Source: Gordionus sp. m RMFG-2023 (lineage: Eukaryota > Nematomorpha > Gordioida > Chordodea > Parachordodidae). From it: a stretch of DNA of 64,000 nt. How positions within the stretch are numbered: position 1 is the first letter of the stretch; each line of letters opens with the position of its first letter. Under the pieces are notes generated by a model. It saw only the letters and a list, made by a program, of their open reading frames with translations, was not told the origin of the DNA and did no database searches. Positions 14,101-25,400 of this stretch are shown piece by piece. Both the position numbers and the translations under genes were made by a program. Location of the stretch: assembly GCF_954871325.1 (NCBI RefSeq), contig NC_088776.1:19592052-19656051 (forward strand), given 5' to 3'.

Positions 14101-17100
14101 CTTAAACTATTTTTGTTTATTATATTCAATATTTAAATTATTATTAATTTCAATAATTTATATTTTTGAATAAAAAAATTTTCGGCACACATTTTTTTTA
14201 TAGTGATTCATAATAGACAGGTAGCAGCTCCATTTTTAGCCATTTCACCCGATTCAAAAAAAGGCAGCGAGTTTTTAGCCTAAAACTCGGAGATATGCCG
14301 GTCGTATACATTTAATATTTTAAGGCATTTTTCTGCATACATTTATATTTGATGATTATTATACCAATTATTTATCTATTAGAAATTGCCAAGATCCTAA
14401 TAAATATACGAAATTCTAGATATCCATTTTAGAATATTTTAAAAACTAACTATCTAAAGCAAATTTATGAACCCACATAATATTTTCCCTATATATATTT
14501 TTTATATTCCGAAAATATCGTTAAAAAAAATGTTTTGTAAAAATCTCGAATCATAATTTAACTTATTTTGTAATTTTATAATCATTTTTGACTTTTTACT
14601 TAACTTTTCTTTTAATTGAATTTTATATATTTTTATTATGATTCATAAAAAATATTCGATTATAAACAAATGTTACAAAATATATATAAAGGAGTACTAA
14701 TCATGATATCTTTGCTGAATAGGCGCCGACTAGTCAAAATGAACACAGTTGACATTTTTATTTTGATTTATGGTGGTCTGAGAGGGGCTATTTCATTTTC
14801 CTTAGCTATGCTTTTGGAAGAGGAAGCCATTGGACTCAGCACTAAGCGCATGTTCGTCACGACCACGGTCACCATAGTTATTTTTACATCCTTTTTTCAG
14901 GTATTTTCCAATGTAAAAAATGAAATTAAATAGTAATATGCTAAAATATTTTAAGTTCAAAAAGCCTATGGATCAAATTATTTAAGTTATATTTAATATC
15001 AGCTTAAATTTTATTTTTACAGTGTCCAAACTTTAAAATCTATAAGCTTGTGCATAAATATTTTTTATTATTTAGGGTCTCACCATACGTCCTCTTGTGG
15101 AGTTCTTACGTGTTAAAAAGGCATCTGCCAAAGATAAAAATATGGGAGACATATTACTAGAAAGAGTATGCTTTTTTTGTTTAAAATATTTGATCATATC
15201 TCTCAATTTTAATATATACATTATTTAATATAGAATAATCATAGCGCAATTATTATTATTTTTAAATCTATTTTTATAGTGCTTTGATCATCTCTTGGTT
15301 GGAATCGAAGACTTAATCGGCAATAAAGGCAGAAATCGAGTTCGGGACCAGTTAATACATATTTCAAATAAATATTTTTATAAATCATAATATTTTATCT
15401 CAAATAAAAAAAATAAAACTGAAATTACCAACAAAACAGTTAAAACAGTGATTCAAATTTAACTAATTATCTTATAAAATTAAATTATTTCCTCCTTTTA
15501 AAAGTTTTATCCCTTAGTATTTATATCTGGGTTTAAACCTGGACAAAAAAAGAGTTCTGGTTCCGGTTGGGTTCTGATTCTTAAATTTGACGTGGTTTCC
15601 ATAGTTCAGTTCTAAACTCTATTATAGCAATCAAAAAATTTATTTTTTATTAAAAAATAAATAAATCCTTTAAACTGAATCAAATAATCTTTTAAACAAT
15701 GTATTGTATATTATATATAAATTGGCGTTTTTGGTAGATCGAACCTACAATAAAATAAATATGCATATCTTAGATTTGAAGTCTTTGAAACAAAATATCT
15801 CAAGCCATTCTTGATGAAACAAATGCCAACTTCCAGAGAAAATAAACTGGTTCAGGTATGCACCAAACTAAATCTTAAAGATGCTAATGAATACATACAC
15901 AAATTTGGCGGTGATATACATGCTTTCAAAAAAGATTTATCGTAAATTATTTTATAATTTATTTTTACATTAAGCATAAATGATCGGGATTGCTCTTAAT
16001 AAATACATTAAAATATTAATTTCCTTCCCCACTACGTTACCCTACTGAAAACGATGTTTGAAACCCATAAGACAATTGAAATTTGGCATGATTAGGGAAT
16101 TTTTCGTAGAAAATTTTAAAAAGGAGCATCGATGCCAACTATTGGAGGCATTTTTGAAATCTATTTTACATATCACAAAATTATTGGCTAAATTTTAAAT
16201 ATTATTTCCTAAGTTTTAAAAACTTAAAAAGTCATAAAACTTTAGTTTTAGCAATTAACATATTTACTTCAATTATTTCTATTCCATGAGAATTGTTGCA
16301 ATATATAAAATTATAATATTGAAGTATATAAACTTCGCAAAATTTAGTTGTTTGTTGAGGTGTCATACACCAATTTAAATTATATTATTTTAAATGCATT
16401 CATTATTTACATTTTGATTATATCACTCAATTTAGAGGCATGCGGAGTTTACAAATTGTTTTAACGGAAATAAGGATACATATAGCATAACTTTGAACTT
16501 TTACATTATATTTCAAAGTATACATTAATATAACAATTTAAAATTAAAAGTATGCTTGTTGATAGTCAACTCGTTGGTGAAATGCCAGTTGTTGATACGT
16601 CACATTTAGATCCGGTTTACTCCAATAGAGAAGAAGCTGATAAATGGCATTATATGATGGAAGATATAATGTACCAGCCAAGACAGAGAGTTTTGACCCA
16701 TTTTATTATTATTTTAAAATTTCTTAAGCACGATTTTATCATTATTATAATATATTTTTTATTTCATGGAAAAAAAAATGATAATGCCTTATTCTCTTTT
16801 TCAAAACAACTTATTAACACTTCTAGAAAAATTCCGTAAGTCTTCTTATGTTTAATATTTTATTATGAGCTGCTTCTAATCATTTGCTTTGGATCCATAT
16901 TATGCCAAAAGTTATTAATAACATTTTATTTACTTTGCTTTTTTATACCAATTATTTAATAATGCACACCGCTTAATAAAATGCTCACTGTTAGCTTTCA
17001 TTTTAATACTTGAAGCAAAAACATGATATATTATAAATATAATAATATATAATAGAGAGATGCAAAAAATTTTTTGGCCCGTGTCCGCCTGCGGCCGGAT

Positions 17101-19073
17101 GGCAAATTTTTTTTAAGATTTAGGCCAAGCCCATAGCTCGCTATGGTCCGCGTTTAGAATTTTTTTAAAAGCTTACAGAGAAATCTTAATCAAAATATTA
17201 CTTTTATTCTCTATTTTATTTTTTGCATTAAATTTAAATAATAACAATAACTTTGACAAAAATAGAAAGGAAATATAATATTATAATTTTTTTCGGATCA
17301 AGAGTTGGATATATATTCTGTTGATAATGTTACCGCGGACCAAACTGATGGCCGGCCCTGCAAAACCCTAATATATAATATATTATTTGAGAAAATACAT
17401 TACTCTATTGTTTATAATATAAGGTGAAAAAATACAGCAGGCATATGCTCTTCGACAATCCATCTCACATTAACCTGCAAATCACCCCTTCGTATCGACA
17501 TACTTCTAAGCTTAAAACCACTCGGCCTTTGCTGGAATCCAATAAGATTCATAAAAGAAGACAAATCACTGAAAAATCGAAAGATGGTTATTTACATAAA
17601 TTAAATTCTTTAAAAATAAATTTAATGAAAATATATCTATTTTATAGAAAGCATCAAATACAAAGAACATTCAAAATTATCTGGTATAAGTGGAGCTTTG
17701 AGACGATTCTCCCTTAGTATAACGGGCTCTCCTTCCCGTGATTTGGGATCCATTAATAAAAAGAATGACAAAAGAGGCAGCAAAGATTCTGAGGAAGGCT
17801 TGCGATTTTTTTCGGATACTCCTATGCACAACGTCGGAGATGAAAATGGTGGGAACAAAGTTCAATCTGTCAACAGTCCTACAACATCCTCTGATATATC
17901 CTTTGATAATGTTTCAACCAAAGCATTTACCCCCGTTACATCCCCTACGGGTAGCAATAAACACGTAAACTTTGTATTACCTGCGAATGGCGTCGAGAAA
18001 TCTACTCCTAAGCCCGCTTCTAGTATATATATAAACACATTTTATATTTAAATTTTTTAAAATTATTTTATAATAGACATAATAAAAATAAATTTTAATA
18101 TGAATGTGGGTCTTAAAAAAGTTTGAGTTTCACTTAAAAACAACCTTATGACATGAATATAAATTATTACATTTCGAACTTAAACTTTCTTTAGATAAAA
18201 AGGTTACTAATAAATTTGGATCATATATGGATGACGGGGTAGATCAAGAGGAAGAAAGATTGATAAAAAATGATATAGATACCGACTCATCTCACGAGAC
18301 TCCGCCCTCAGTAAAAACACTACAAGTTTTGCAACCGATTAAGGTTATATATTAGATAAATTTTGATTGAAATATTAAATAAAAACTTCTAATTAGTCAA
18401 TTTAAAATTAAAATTATACTCTTTTTATATTCCCCTTTTGGCATAAAATTTAAATCCTTTATAGCCAGCGCCCTTAGCTCCTAAAATGGACATGAAAGAT
18501 GGTCTACCTTCTCCAATTCTTTCGCAACTCGCTGAAATAAGGGAAGAGACACCCAAAGAAGCGGAAGATAAATTGTTTGATATAAAGAAAGATAACGAAG
18601 AAGTTGATGATCGACCTGTCCAGGATGAGCAACGCAAAGAGTCCTTAACTATAGCTGAAAAGGCTCTGCCTTGGAAAACGCCATCCCCTAACCCTCAGAA
18701 AATGCCAAACCCTCCTAGAAAAATGAGCGACTCATACGCTCACTCCCCTGCTCACCTAACTTCTTTAATGGATAACGACCCTTCTCCTCCCATAAGTAAC
18801 AGACAAATTCACTTAGCCAAAGGTGCTAAAAACTTATTAAACATCGCAGGAGAAGGATCAGAAGATTCATTTGTCTCTGCCCTAAGTCCTCGATCTTTAG
18901 TAGGCGGTTCAGTAATTAGTCTTGGCGAGGAGATGAAGACTTCAGTAAAGAAAAAAGGGATTCAAGATAAGTCGATTATTGTGGAACCGGCTGCGCAAGT
19001 TAACTTTAAACCGGCTCCCAAGTCAAATAAGGGAGCACCTAGCCCGGAAGGATTACAGAAGGATACTTTATAA
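10886..19073 (+). CDS. SLC9A: Na+/H+ exchanger, NHE/SLC9A family, copy A (spliced, 5' exon not found)
   Basis: A membrane antiporter exchanging Na+ for H+, probably at the plasma membrane. Coding exons: 10886-11182, 11424-11590, 11877-12031, 12488-12589, 12763-12980, 14692-14900, 15076-15165, 15280-15350, 15774-15941, 16551-16689, 17424-17586, 17648-18022, 18195-18343, 18465-19073. Together they read 969 residues to TAA with every junction in phase and all introns GT-AG. Family hallmarks seen are [47 protein letters not shown] and [13 protein letters not shown], followed by a long hydrophilic tail rich in Ser, Pro, Lys and Glu. The exon carrying the signal peptide and first membrane segment in copy B has no recognisable match upstream, so it lies outside the window, is too diverged to see, or is lost. 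Exon numbering follows copy B (first exon here = exon 2). The exact NHE subtype is not certain; the tail looks most like the NHE2/NHE3-type proteins of invertebrates. Confidence 0.93.
11424..11590 (+). CDS. SLC9A: NHE copy A exon 3 (ion-transport core)
   Basis: Acceptor TAG at 11421-11423, donor GTAAAA at 11591. It contains [18 protein letters not shown] and [14 protein letters not shown]. The Asp-Pro and the Glu/Asp of FGESLLND belong to the transport core in the family. 167 bases, as in copy B. Confidence 0.95.
11877..12031 (+). CDS. SLC9A: NHE copy A exon 4
   Basis: Acceptor CAG at 11874-11876, donor GTATGC at 12032. It reads [16 protein letters not shown], then a hydrophobic, glycine-rich segment and FTAWLTK. 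It ends at phase 2 (AA of a Lys codon completed by exon 5). 155 bases, as in copy B. Confidence 0.92.
12488..12589 (+). CDS. SLC9A: NHE copy A exon 5
   Basis: Acceptor TTTTAG before 12488, donor GTATGA at 12590. It reads [20 protein letters not shown] and then [14 protein letters not shown], a membrane segment. Phase 2 on both sides. 102 bases, as in copy B. Confidence 0.92.
12763..12980 (+). CDS. SLC9A: NHE copy A exon 6
   Basis: Acceptor AAAAAG before 12763, donor GTTTAA at 12981. It reads [20 protein letters not shown], then the amphipathic [20 protein letters not shown] region, and ends FRAIG. 218 bases, as in copy B. An antisense ORF over the same DNA is only its shadow. Confidence 0.93.
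14692..14900 (+). CDS. SLC9A: NHE copy A exon 7
   Basis: Acceptor AAAG before 14692, donor GTATTT at 14901. It contains [20 protein letters not shown] and ends [11 protein letters not shown]. The YGGLRGA stretch is among the most conserved in NHEs. 209 bases, as in copy B. Confidence 0.94.
15076..15165 (+). CDS. SLC9A: NHE copy A exon 8
   Basis: Acceptor TTTAG before 15076, donor GTATGC at 15166. It reads [15 protein letters not shown], then [12 protein letters not shown], the junction between membrane domain and cytoplasmic tail. 90 bases, phase 0 at both ends. It matches the extra exon of copy B at 52401 better than copy B's own exon 8 does. Confidence 0.92.
15280..15350 (+). CDS. SLC9A: NHE copy A exon 9
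   Basis: Acceptor TATAG before 15280, donor GTTAAT at 15351. It reads [20 protein letters not shown] then VRDQ, matching the family pattern of H-x-x-x-G-x-E-D-I-x-G. 71 bases, ends at phase 2. Confidence 0.9.
15774..15941 (+). CDS. SLC9A: NHE copy A exon 10 (CHP-binding helix)
   Basis: Acceptor CTTAG before 15774. It reads [16 protein letters not shown], which corresponds in the family to the juxtamembrane helix that binds calcineurin-homologous protein, then [20 protein letters not shown]. Donor GTAAAT at 15942. If not spliced, the TAA inside the donor would terminate the protein at once; splicing to 16551 keeps the frame. Confidence 0.87.
16551..16689 (+). CDS. SLC9A: NHE copy A exon 11 (tail)
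   Basis: Acceptor AAAAG before 16551, donor GTTTTG at 16690. It encodes [20 protein letters not shown] and [16 protein letters not shown]. Copy B exon 11 has the same pattern ([13 protein letters not shown]) six bases shorter. The ORF continues past the donor into intron. Confidence 0.85.
17053..17370. mobile_element. GC-rich hAT MITE in NHE copy A intron 11
   Basis: Starts TAGAGAGATGCAAAAAAT and ends GGCCCTGCAAAACCCTA. Identical flanks ATATATAA at 17045-17052 and 17371-17378 give an 8-bp duplication, though this sequence is low-complexity. GGCCGG motifs are subterminal, as in the copies at 32780 and 35066. Confidence 0.7.
17424..17586 (+). CDS. SLC9A: NHE copy A exon 12 (tail)
   Basis: Acceptor ATAAG before 17424, donor GTTATT at 17587. 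It begins [15 protein letters not shown], paralleled by [14 protein letters not shown] in copy B. Rich in basic residues. Ends at phase 1. Confidence 0.82.
17648..18022 (+). CDS. SLC9A: NHE copy A exon 13 (tail)
   Basis: Acceptor TATAG before 17648, donor GTATAT at 18023. Low-complexity, Ser/Thr/Pro-rich hydrophilic tail with the local match [15 protein letters not shown] to copy B ([15 protein letters not shown]). 375 bases against 306 in copy B. Confidence 0.8.
18195..18343 (+). CDS. SLC9A: NHE copy A exon 14 (tail)
   Basis: Acceptor TTTAG before 18195, donor GTTATA at 18344. It contains KKVTNKFGS and [14 protein letters not shown], both recognisable in copy B exon 14 ([22 protein letters not shown]). 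Acidic. Confidence 0.82.
18465..19073 (+). CDS. SLC9A: NHE copy A terminal coding exon 15
   Basis: Acceptor TATAG before 18465; ends at TAA 19071-19073. 202 residues, acidic and Pro/Ser-rich, with [20 protein letters not shown] matched in copy B ([20 protein letters not shown]). The extreme C-terminus is QKDTL, not an obvious PDZ ligand. An AATAAA overlaps the stop (19073-19078), and ATTAATAAATT follows near 19250. Confidence 0.87.
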   Translation, partial: PAPLAPKMDMKDGLPSPILSQLAEIREETPKEAEDKLFDIKKDNEEVDDRPVQDEQRKESLTIAEKALPWKTPSPNPQKMPNPPRKMSDSYAHSPAHLTSLMDNDPSPPISNRQIHLAKGAKNLLNIAGEGSEDSFVSALSPRSLVGGSVISLGEEMKTSVKKKGIQDKSIIVEPAAQVNFKPAPKSNKGAPSPEGLQKDTL

Positions 19074-22000
19074 ATAAACGATTTGATATTTCTGAAAATT
19101 TTATCAAATATGAACCTTTTATAAATTTTAAAAACATTTTGGTATTTGGTGTATTAAAAATGGTGGTATAGTTTATAGATAAAATTCCTAAATTATTTAT
19201 TTAATTGTATCGACAGTTTATTTATATTTTGAATTTGATATTAGAATTATTATTAATAAATTTTTATATAATTTCTGTTCAAAAAAATATATTAATAAAT
19301 TTACTCCTACTGGTATTAAATACTGTTATATTTTTTTTAAAAAATTAATATTGCTTTCTTAGTCACATTTTACATAGGGACGATTTCATAGTGTCATTTT
19401 TCAATATGTTTGTGAACTAAGTTACTATTTATTTGAAAAAGGTTACTATGTGACTAAAAAAGTTATATATGAAAATTTTAATATTTTAAAATTGTATTTA
19501 CCTTGTTACTAAACGAAAATCTAATCTGAAAGTAGCGTATAGAGGATTTTCAAATGAAATTTTTACAAAAAATATTAAAGATTATATTCTAATAAGCAAT
19601 TGCATCTTTTCATTTTTTGCGCTTTCATATTATATTATCTAATAATTGTGAAATTATATTACACACACAATGTCCCATAAACGGGGGGGGGGGGTGGATT
19701 CCCTTCCATATAGGTGGTAAGCATTTTAGGTGGCAGAGAATGATAAATATTGGAAGGAGGCGGTTGCCTTGAAATTTATTTCTCTCGCGAAAACGCTTTG
19801 TAAAGGGGAATCATCCAAGGGTTTAGGTTAAAAGGTTATTAAAGAGTTGAGAATGAATTATAATAAGTAGAACTTATAAGAATTAATGTGAGTGAGAGGA
19901 TTTTTTTGATACTTAAAACTGAGCCTCATTTGAAAACTTTTTCTCAATGGATCCTATTTAATCTTTAAAAGGTCCCTTAAATATGCCACTGTTTATTAGA
20001 ATTAAAATTAAGCTTTAAAAATATTTTTTGCGAATTTTAAATCAAAATTTAAAACATTATATTCGGTTATATTATTTTTAAAATCATTATTTACAATTAT
20101 TCGACAAAACAAATATATTTATAAGTAATCCTTTGACGTTCCTTTTAATGATATAAAATAGCTCTAATCATGTCATAACCGATATTTTAATGAATTTGTC
20201 CACAATGCAAAATTTTTCTTATGTGGTTGTTATATAAAATTTTTCCCACTATAATTTATTTAAATTTTATAACTTATACTTGTTCCTCTATAGTTAGTTT
20301 TAAACGCTAAATTCTTATTTTGAATTAATTAAGTTTGAAATTTAGTGTAAAGTGACATTGACCCAATTAAAATAAATTATTTAAACTTATTTATGAAATT
20401 AAAATCTTATTTTAAAAAAAAAATATATTAAAAGTCTAAATCAAGTCTAGTATAAAATTTTTTTTCAAAAAGCTTAGATTTTAAGCGAATGCGAAGTAGC
20501 AAGTGATATTTTTTAAATATCATCATCCATCTCATCCTTTGAAGTATTGTATGTAAACTTACATAACACAAATAAGATCATCTCTTTTTTATAATAATAT
20601 TAAAATTATACATCGCTCCCTCTATTGGTGAATAATAAACACTAGATTTAATATTACATCTTTCTCCCTCCCCCAAATTTATCATTATTAGCATAAATTT
20701 TTATCTTTTTGACCCTTCATTATAAGTGTAATATAATTTTTTTATCAAGTATTTATTCCTCATCTCAATCAATATTTATAATATTAATTGTTCGAGTATA
20801 AAATCTTGGTTCCATTATAGAAGTCATGTACATAATATGACTCCTTATTTAGAAAATAATTTTACCCATAAATTCTTATTAGAGGCAAATTTTAAGTATA
20901 TTTTGTTAAATTATTAAGTATTAAATCTTTAAGAAACATTTTATTTATACAAAAAAATTTAAGCGAAATATTTTAGGAACCATTAAATTAGCATATGAGA
21001 TTAGGAGAACTGAATTATTTTATGGCAAAAAATTTTTTAATATCTGATACTAAGTTTAAATGATTTATGTCAAATTTAAAATATGATTTGGTATTAGCCT
21101 CAAGCAAATTATAAATATTTTATAAAATTATGTAAATTTAAAATCAAGATATTTTTTTCTTCTTCTAAGGTCTATTAACATTATTTTCGAAATAATTGTC
21201 AATAAAAATAAATAATGATTGCTTAAAAAAATTCATATAAAACTATAACTTAACTTTTTAAAAAGAGATATGTATTCCAAATGGAAAAGTGAGTTATCTA
21301 TGAAATTCTAATCACGTATGAAATTCACCGATTTAATTTAACATTTTTTAATTAGCCATTAAGATATTGGCTTTTACGAAGTTTAAAATATTATTTAAAA
21401 ATACCCTAGGATCTCATAAAGGATTTATAAGGGTTTGGTTGTGGACAACTAATATTTTGACGGGTTCAAGCTCAATTTTCTATTTAGGCTAGTCCAGACA
21501 GGCCAATCTTAGGTCGAGGGTTTAGCTGGGTTCGGCCCAGGTCTTGTAAAAATAGAAATTACAAAGATCAAATAGAATGAGGTATGTAAAGATTATTTTG
21601 TAAATATAAGGTTAAAAAACTTTTATTCCATTAATGGTAAAAAAAATTTGAAAAACGGGAATCATGTTAAGACAGCTGTATCTTAATGCATTAGGAGTAA
21701 AAACAAATAAATCTAGTTTGGATGTAACCTAATATTTTTTTTGTTAAAAATCAATAAATTGATGAAAATGACCCAGGTTCAGGGGAAAAATTCGGTCTCT
21801 TCCAGGGTTATACCGCTAAATTTTTTGGGTCCGATTCAGAAAAATAGACCAGAACACAGATTAGGAAATCTAGGTGTGGTTCAGAACCATGTTTGGCAAT
21901 AAATTGCAAAATCAATAAATCGTTTTATAAGAGTTGTTATTGCAGGGTTGGCAATATTTATCAAATTAGTCCGAGTTTGTTTTTAGATTTCAAATGTAAG

Positions 22001-22262
22001 ATCTGTCAAAATAAAACATTCAAGATTTTTTTTATTTATTATATTATGTTTAAGTATTATAATCTTAATAATAAATTAAAAATTTTATACTTTGAAGAAA
22101 AAGTCATTTATCTAAAATTAAAATTTGTAATTTCATACCTTCGACTTTATATTTATAATATCAAAATCCTTCACAAACTTCAAAAAACATAATATCTTAA
22201 AAATTGTATTTTTAGATATATCACAATATGGGGAAACATAACTACTACAAATTTGAAAAAAA
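19074..22262. other. Intergenic region between the two NHE copies
   Basis: A+T-rich, no gene recognised. It must hold the 3' untranslated region of copy A and the promoter and leader of copy B, but no TATA or initiator stands out against the background. A run of G lies at about 19682. A worn GGGTTCGG-type repeat, probably a hAT relic, occupies roughly 21430-21890. Confidence 0.5.
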
Positions 22263-22488
22263 ATGCTTAGCACATCTCACATTAAATATATACCAGTATC
22301 TTTTTTATTGATAATCCTGATCGAAAGCGTCGTTAAGACATTAGCAGCTGATCATGGTGGTGAGACCGAAACTGAACATTATAACCCTAAAATACTGAGA
22401 TATCAAATAGCCACAGTTGATTTTAAGCACGTGGAAAAGGCATTTATGATATCTATTTGGATGCTCCTAGCCAGTTTAGCCCGATTAG
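22263..22488 (+). CDS. SLC9A: NHE copy B exon 1 (start, signal peptide, first membrane segment)
   Basis: ATG after an A-rich leader (AAAAAAATGC). It begins [20 protein letters not shown], a hydrophobic signal-like stretch, then an acidic and His-rich loop. Next comes [20 protein letters not shown], matching the D-F-x-H-V-E-x-P-F-x-I-S-x-W-x-L-x-A opening of NHEs. Donor GTAATA at 22489; ends phase 1. Confidence 0.92.
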
Positions 22489-25400
22489 GTAATATTACGA
22501 AACAAATAATAGCTTTAGTTGTTTTATATACATATTTTGCACAATTTATAAAAAATTTATATCGAGGCAATCATCATTTTTTTATTTCAATATATATATA
22601 ATACATTAAACATTGGGGGGACTAGAGCTAGTTGGCGCAAGGGGCTTACCAGTTCAGCGGATTTTTATCTAGCAGACATGTTTAGAAATTCAAATTTAAT
22701 TATGTAATAGCATTGTATAATATGTAAAATATGTACATATATTTGGGGCGAAAAATACTTTATATTTTTTAGCTATTTAAATTATTTTATGATAAAATGT
22801 GTTTTTTAGGTAAAAATCAAAATGTTTTTACACTACAATATTAGGTAGTATTAAAATGGAAAGAAAATAATTAAATTGACATTATTTTAAATTTAAAACC
22901 CTCTTTTTGCATTTCAGAAAGTTTATAATCATATATCATGTTTAAATATATTTTTGGATCATAATAATTATATTAGTAACTAGGGGCTGGTCGAATCAGG
23001 GCTTATCGGATCAATCAAATCATGCTTATAAATATGATATATTAAAATATATTTATACAATAATATAAAATAAATATTTATGGTTACTATTATTTATTTA
23101 AATCAATTCTAGTTAGTGCAATAGAATTAAATAAAAAAATTATTAAAAATTTTACACATTTTTTATAATCCAAATAATTCGTATTTTGTCATTTTTATAT
23201 AAATTACTTTAAATGGTATATTTATATGATCAATAAAACATTGTACATGAAAATAATAGAATAATAATATTAATTATCCTATGGAAAATAAAATAATTGG
23301 TTGTCGCAAAGATTTATTTTTGCTAGAATCAATCATGAGAAAAAAGTATAAAGGAGGTGTTCAAGTTATCTCATGGTATTTTGTAAATTCAAATACAATT
23401 ACTTTCGGACCTATGATGATTTTGTCAAAAATTGCGCCGACTTGCCCTGGTCTCTCCCCTACTTTATAGTGTCTAAACAATTGAAGAGTTTTCGCTTTGC
23501 GTTTTATTTCAAATGTTTTTGTAATGTCATGTACAAATTGGTAAATGTTTTATTTTGCATTAAAAAATACCTTTAAATAATACTTCTTCTATTATAGTAA
23601 GACATAATTCTAAACATTATATGAAGAGATTTTTTAAAAAAATAACATCTTTATGATCATAATATTATAGTAAAAAATGAATTTTAATATTCAATTAATA
23701 GGAGGTCAGTTTGAATTAGATTTCGTCAGTAGGACTGATTCAAAAATTTAAACTCAAACGTTATATATGAATCGAAACTGAACTGGTTTTATGCTAGACG
23801 GTGCCAAAGGTATAGTTTAACAAATTTGTGTCTTACATTTTTTGTTTGGATCGCCACTGCCACATATGTTTTTAATATTCGAGTAGTTGCATGTGTTGCT
23901 TAGTTGTTAAATGAGGATTCAAATATTGGCTTCTTTCTGGGTTTGTTCCCAGGCTGAACTGGCCCATTCCTTTGCTGAAGCTAACCTAGATCGTTGCGTG
24001 TTACGGGGTAGTGATACAAAATCGCTCAAAGTTGAATTTTAAAAACGACTAACTTAGCATTTTATCCAAAGAAATATTATGCAAGTCTGAAGATTTTGCT
24101 TATAGATGGCACAAAGGTTTGGACATCTATCAGCGAAATTTTGAGTAAGAAATATTTTTCTCTCTAAAATATTAAGTTAGCCTTAAAAAACCGTTTTAAA
24201 TGGCGATTTTGCATCACTATTACGGGGTATGTTATATATCAGATCTGGCAAGAGCATGATTGCATTTGTTAATATATATTTAAATGGGTCTTATTTTATT
24301 TTATTTTAATAATTTGGTCGTTTAGCAAATCGATATGACTTGACGCCGTTTATCATTAACCAACAGAACCCTTGGATAATGAATACTTACTGTTGTAAAT
24401 AAAATTTTCCCTCTTTTTTACATAATCTTTCTAGTAAATATATTAATTTAAATTTTAAAATTCTTTTAGGCTTCTATATATCACCAACGCCCTCTAACTA
24501 CTTTCCTGAGTCATGTATGCTTTTGCTATTAGGCGTTCTCTCGGGGTTGGTGTTATTTTTTTCCAGAATCCAAGGCATCAATTACACAATTTCAACAAGC
24601 CTCTTTTTCCTTTTTTTGCTTCCGCCTATTGTATTAGACGCTGGGTACTTTATGTCCCTCCGACCTTTTTTTGAAAATATAGGCACTATATTACTCTTGG
24701 CAATAGTTGGAACTATTTGGAACACATTTGCTACAGGATTATCACTGTGGGGTATCGCGAAAACAGGTAATTAAGTAATATATTAAATGTCATAAGAATA
24801 TTTAAGTAAGTTTAGCCCTCATATGTTTTTACTATCTAATTATTTTCTATTTATATTAATATTATTTACTATCTATATGCATGGCAATCGGGACGAAAAT
24901 ATAAAAAATCAATAAAAAATATAATAAGAAAAATCTTAATATCAAAAAAATATAATTATAATTAAAAAAAATATAATTATAACAAAAAATTCCTTTAAAA
25001 TATTATTTAAAAAAATAATATATATAATAACTAATTAATAGATCAAAATTAATGTATTAAAAAACAAGGATGTAAATGTAAACCATTTCACAAAAAAAGA
25101 GGGTCATGGTTCAGAATTAAATTTTTAAGAAGTGTTCAGGTCTAGGGTTCGGGTTATAGTTCTGGGTTCAGGGGTTGGAGAATATAAAGAAATATTGAGT
25201 CAATATAACACCATTTTTTTCATTTATTTATTTTTTATTATCTATATTAGCCTATTCAAATATGAAACGAATAATGCATTATTAATATTCGATTCATTTA
25301 AACGAATTGAATAATTTACTATTCGTTTAGTACGAATAATAAAATTTACTATGTGTATTTGATTCAAATTATTTGTTTTTTTTAAATATTATAAAATATA

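Noticed and set aside
21893-22192. 99-codon plus-strand ORF just upstream of NHE copy B (rich in Lys, Ile, Tyr and Asn).
   Set aside because: Codon content follows the A+T background, there is no family signal, and it is not in phase with exon 1.
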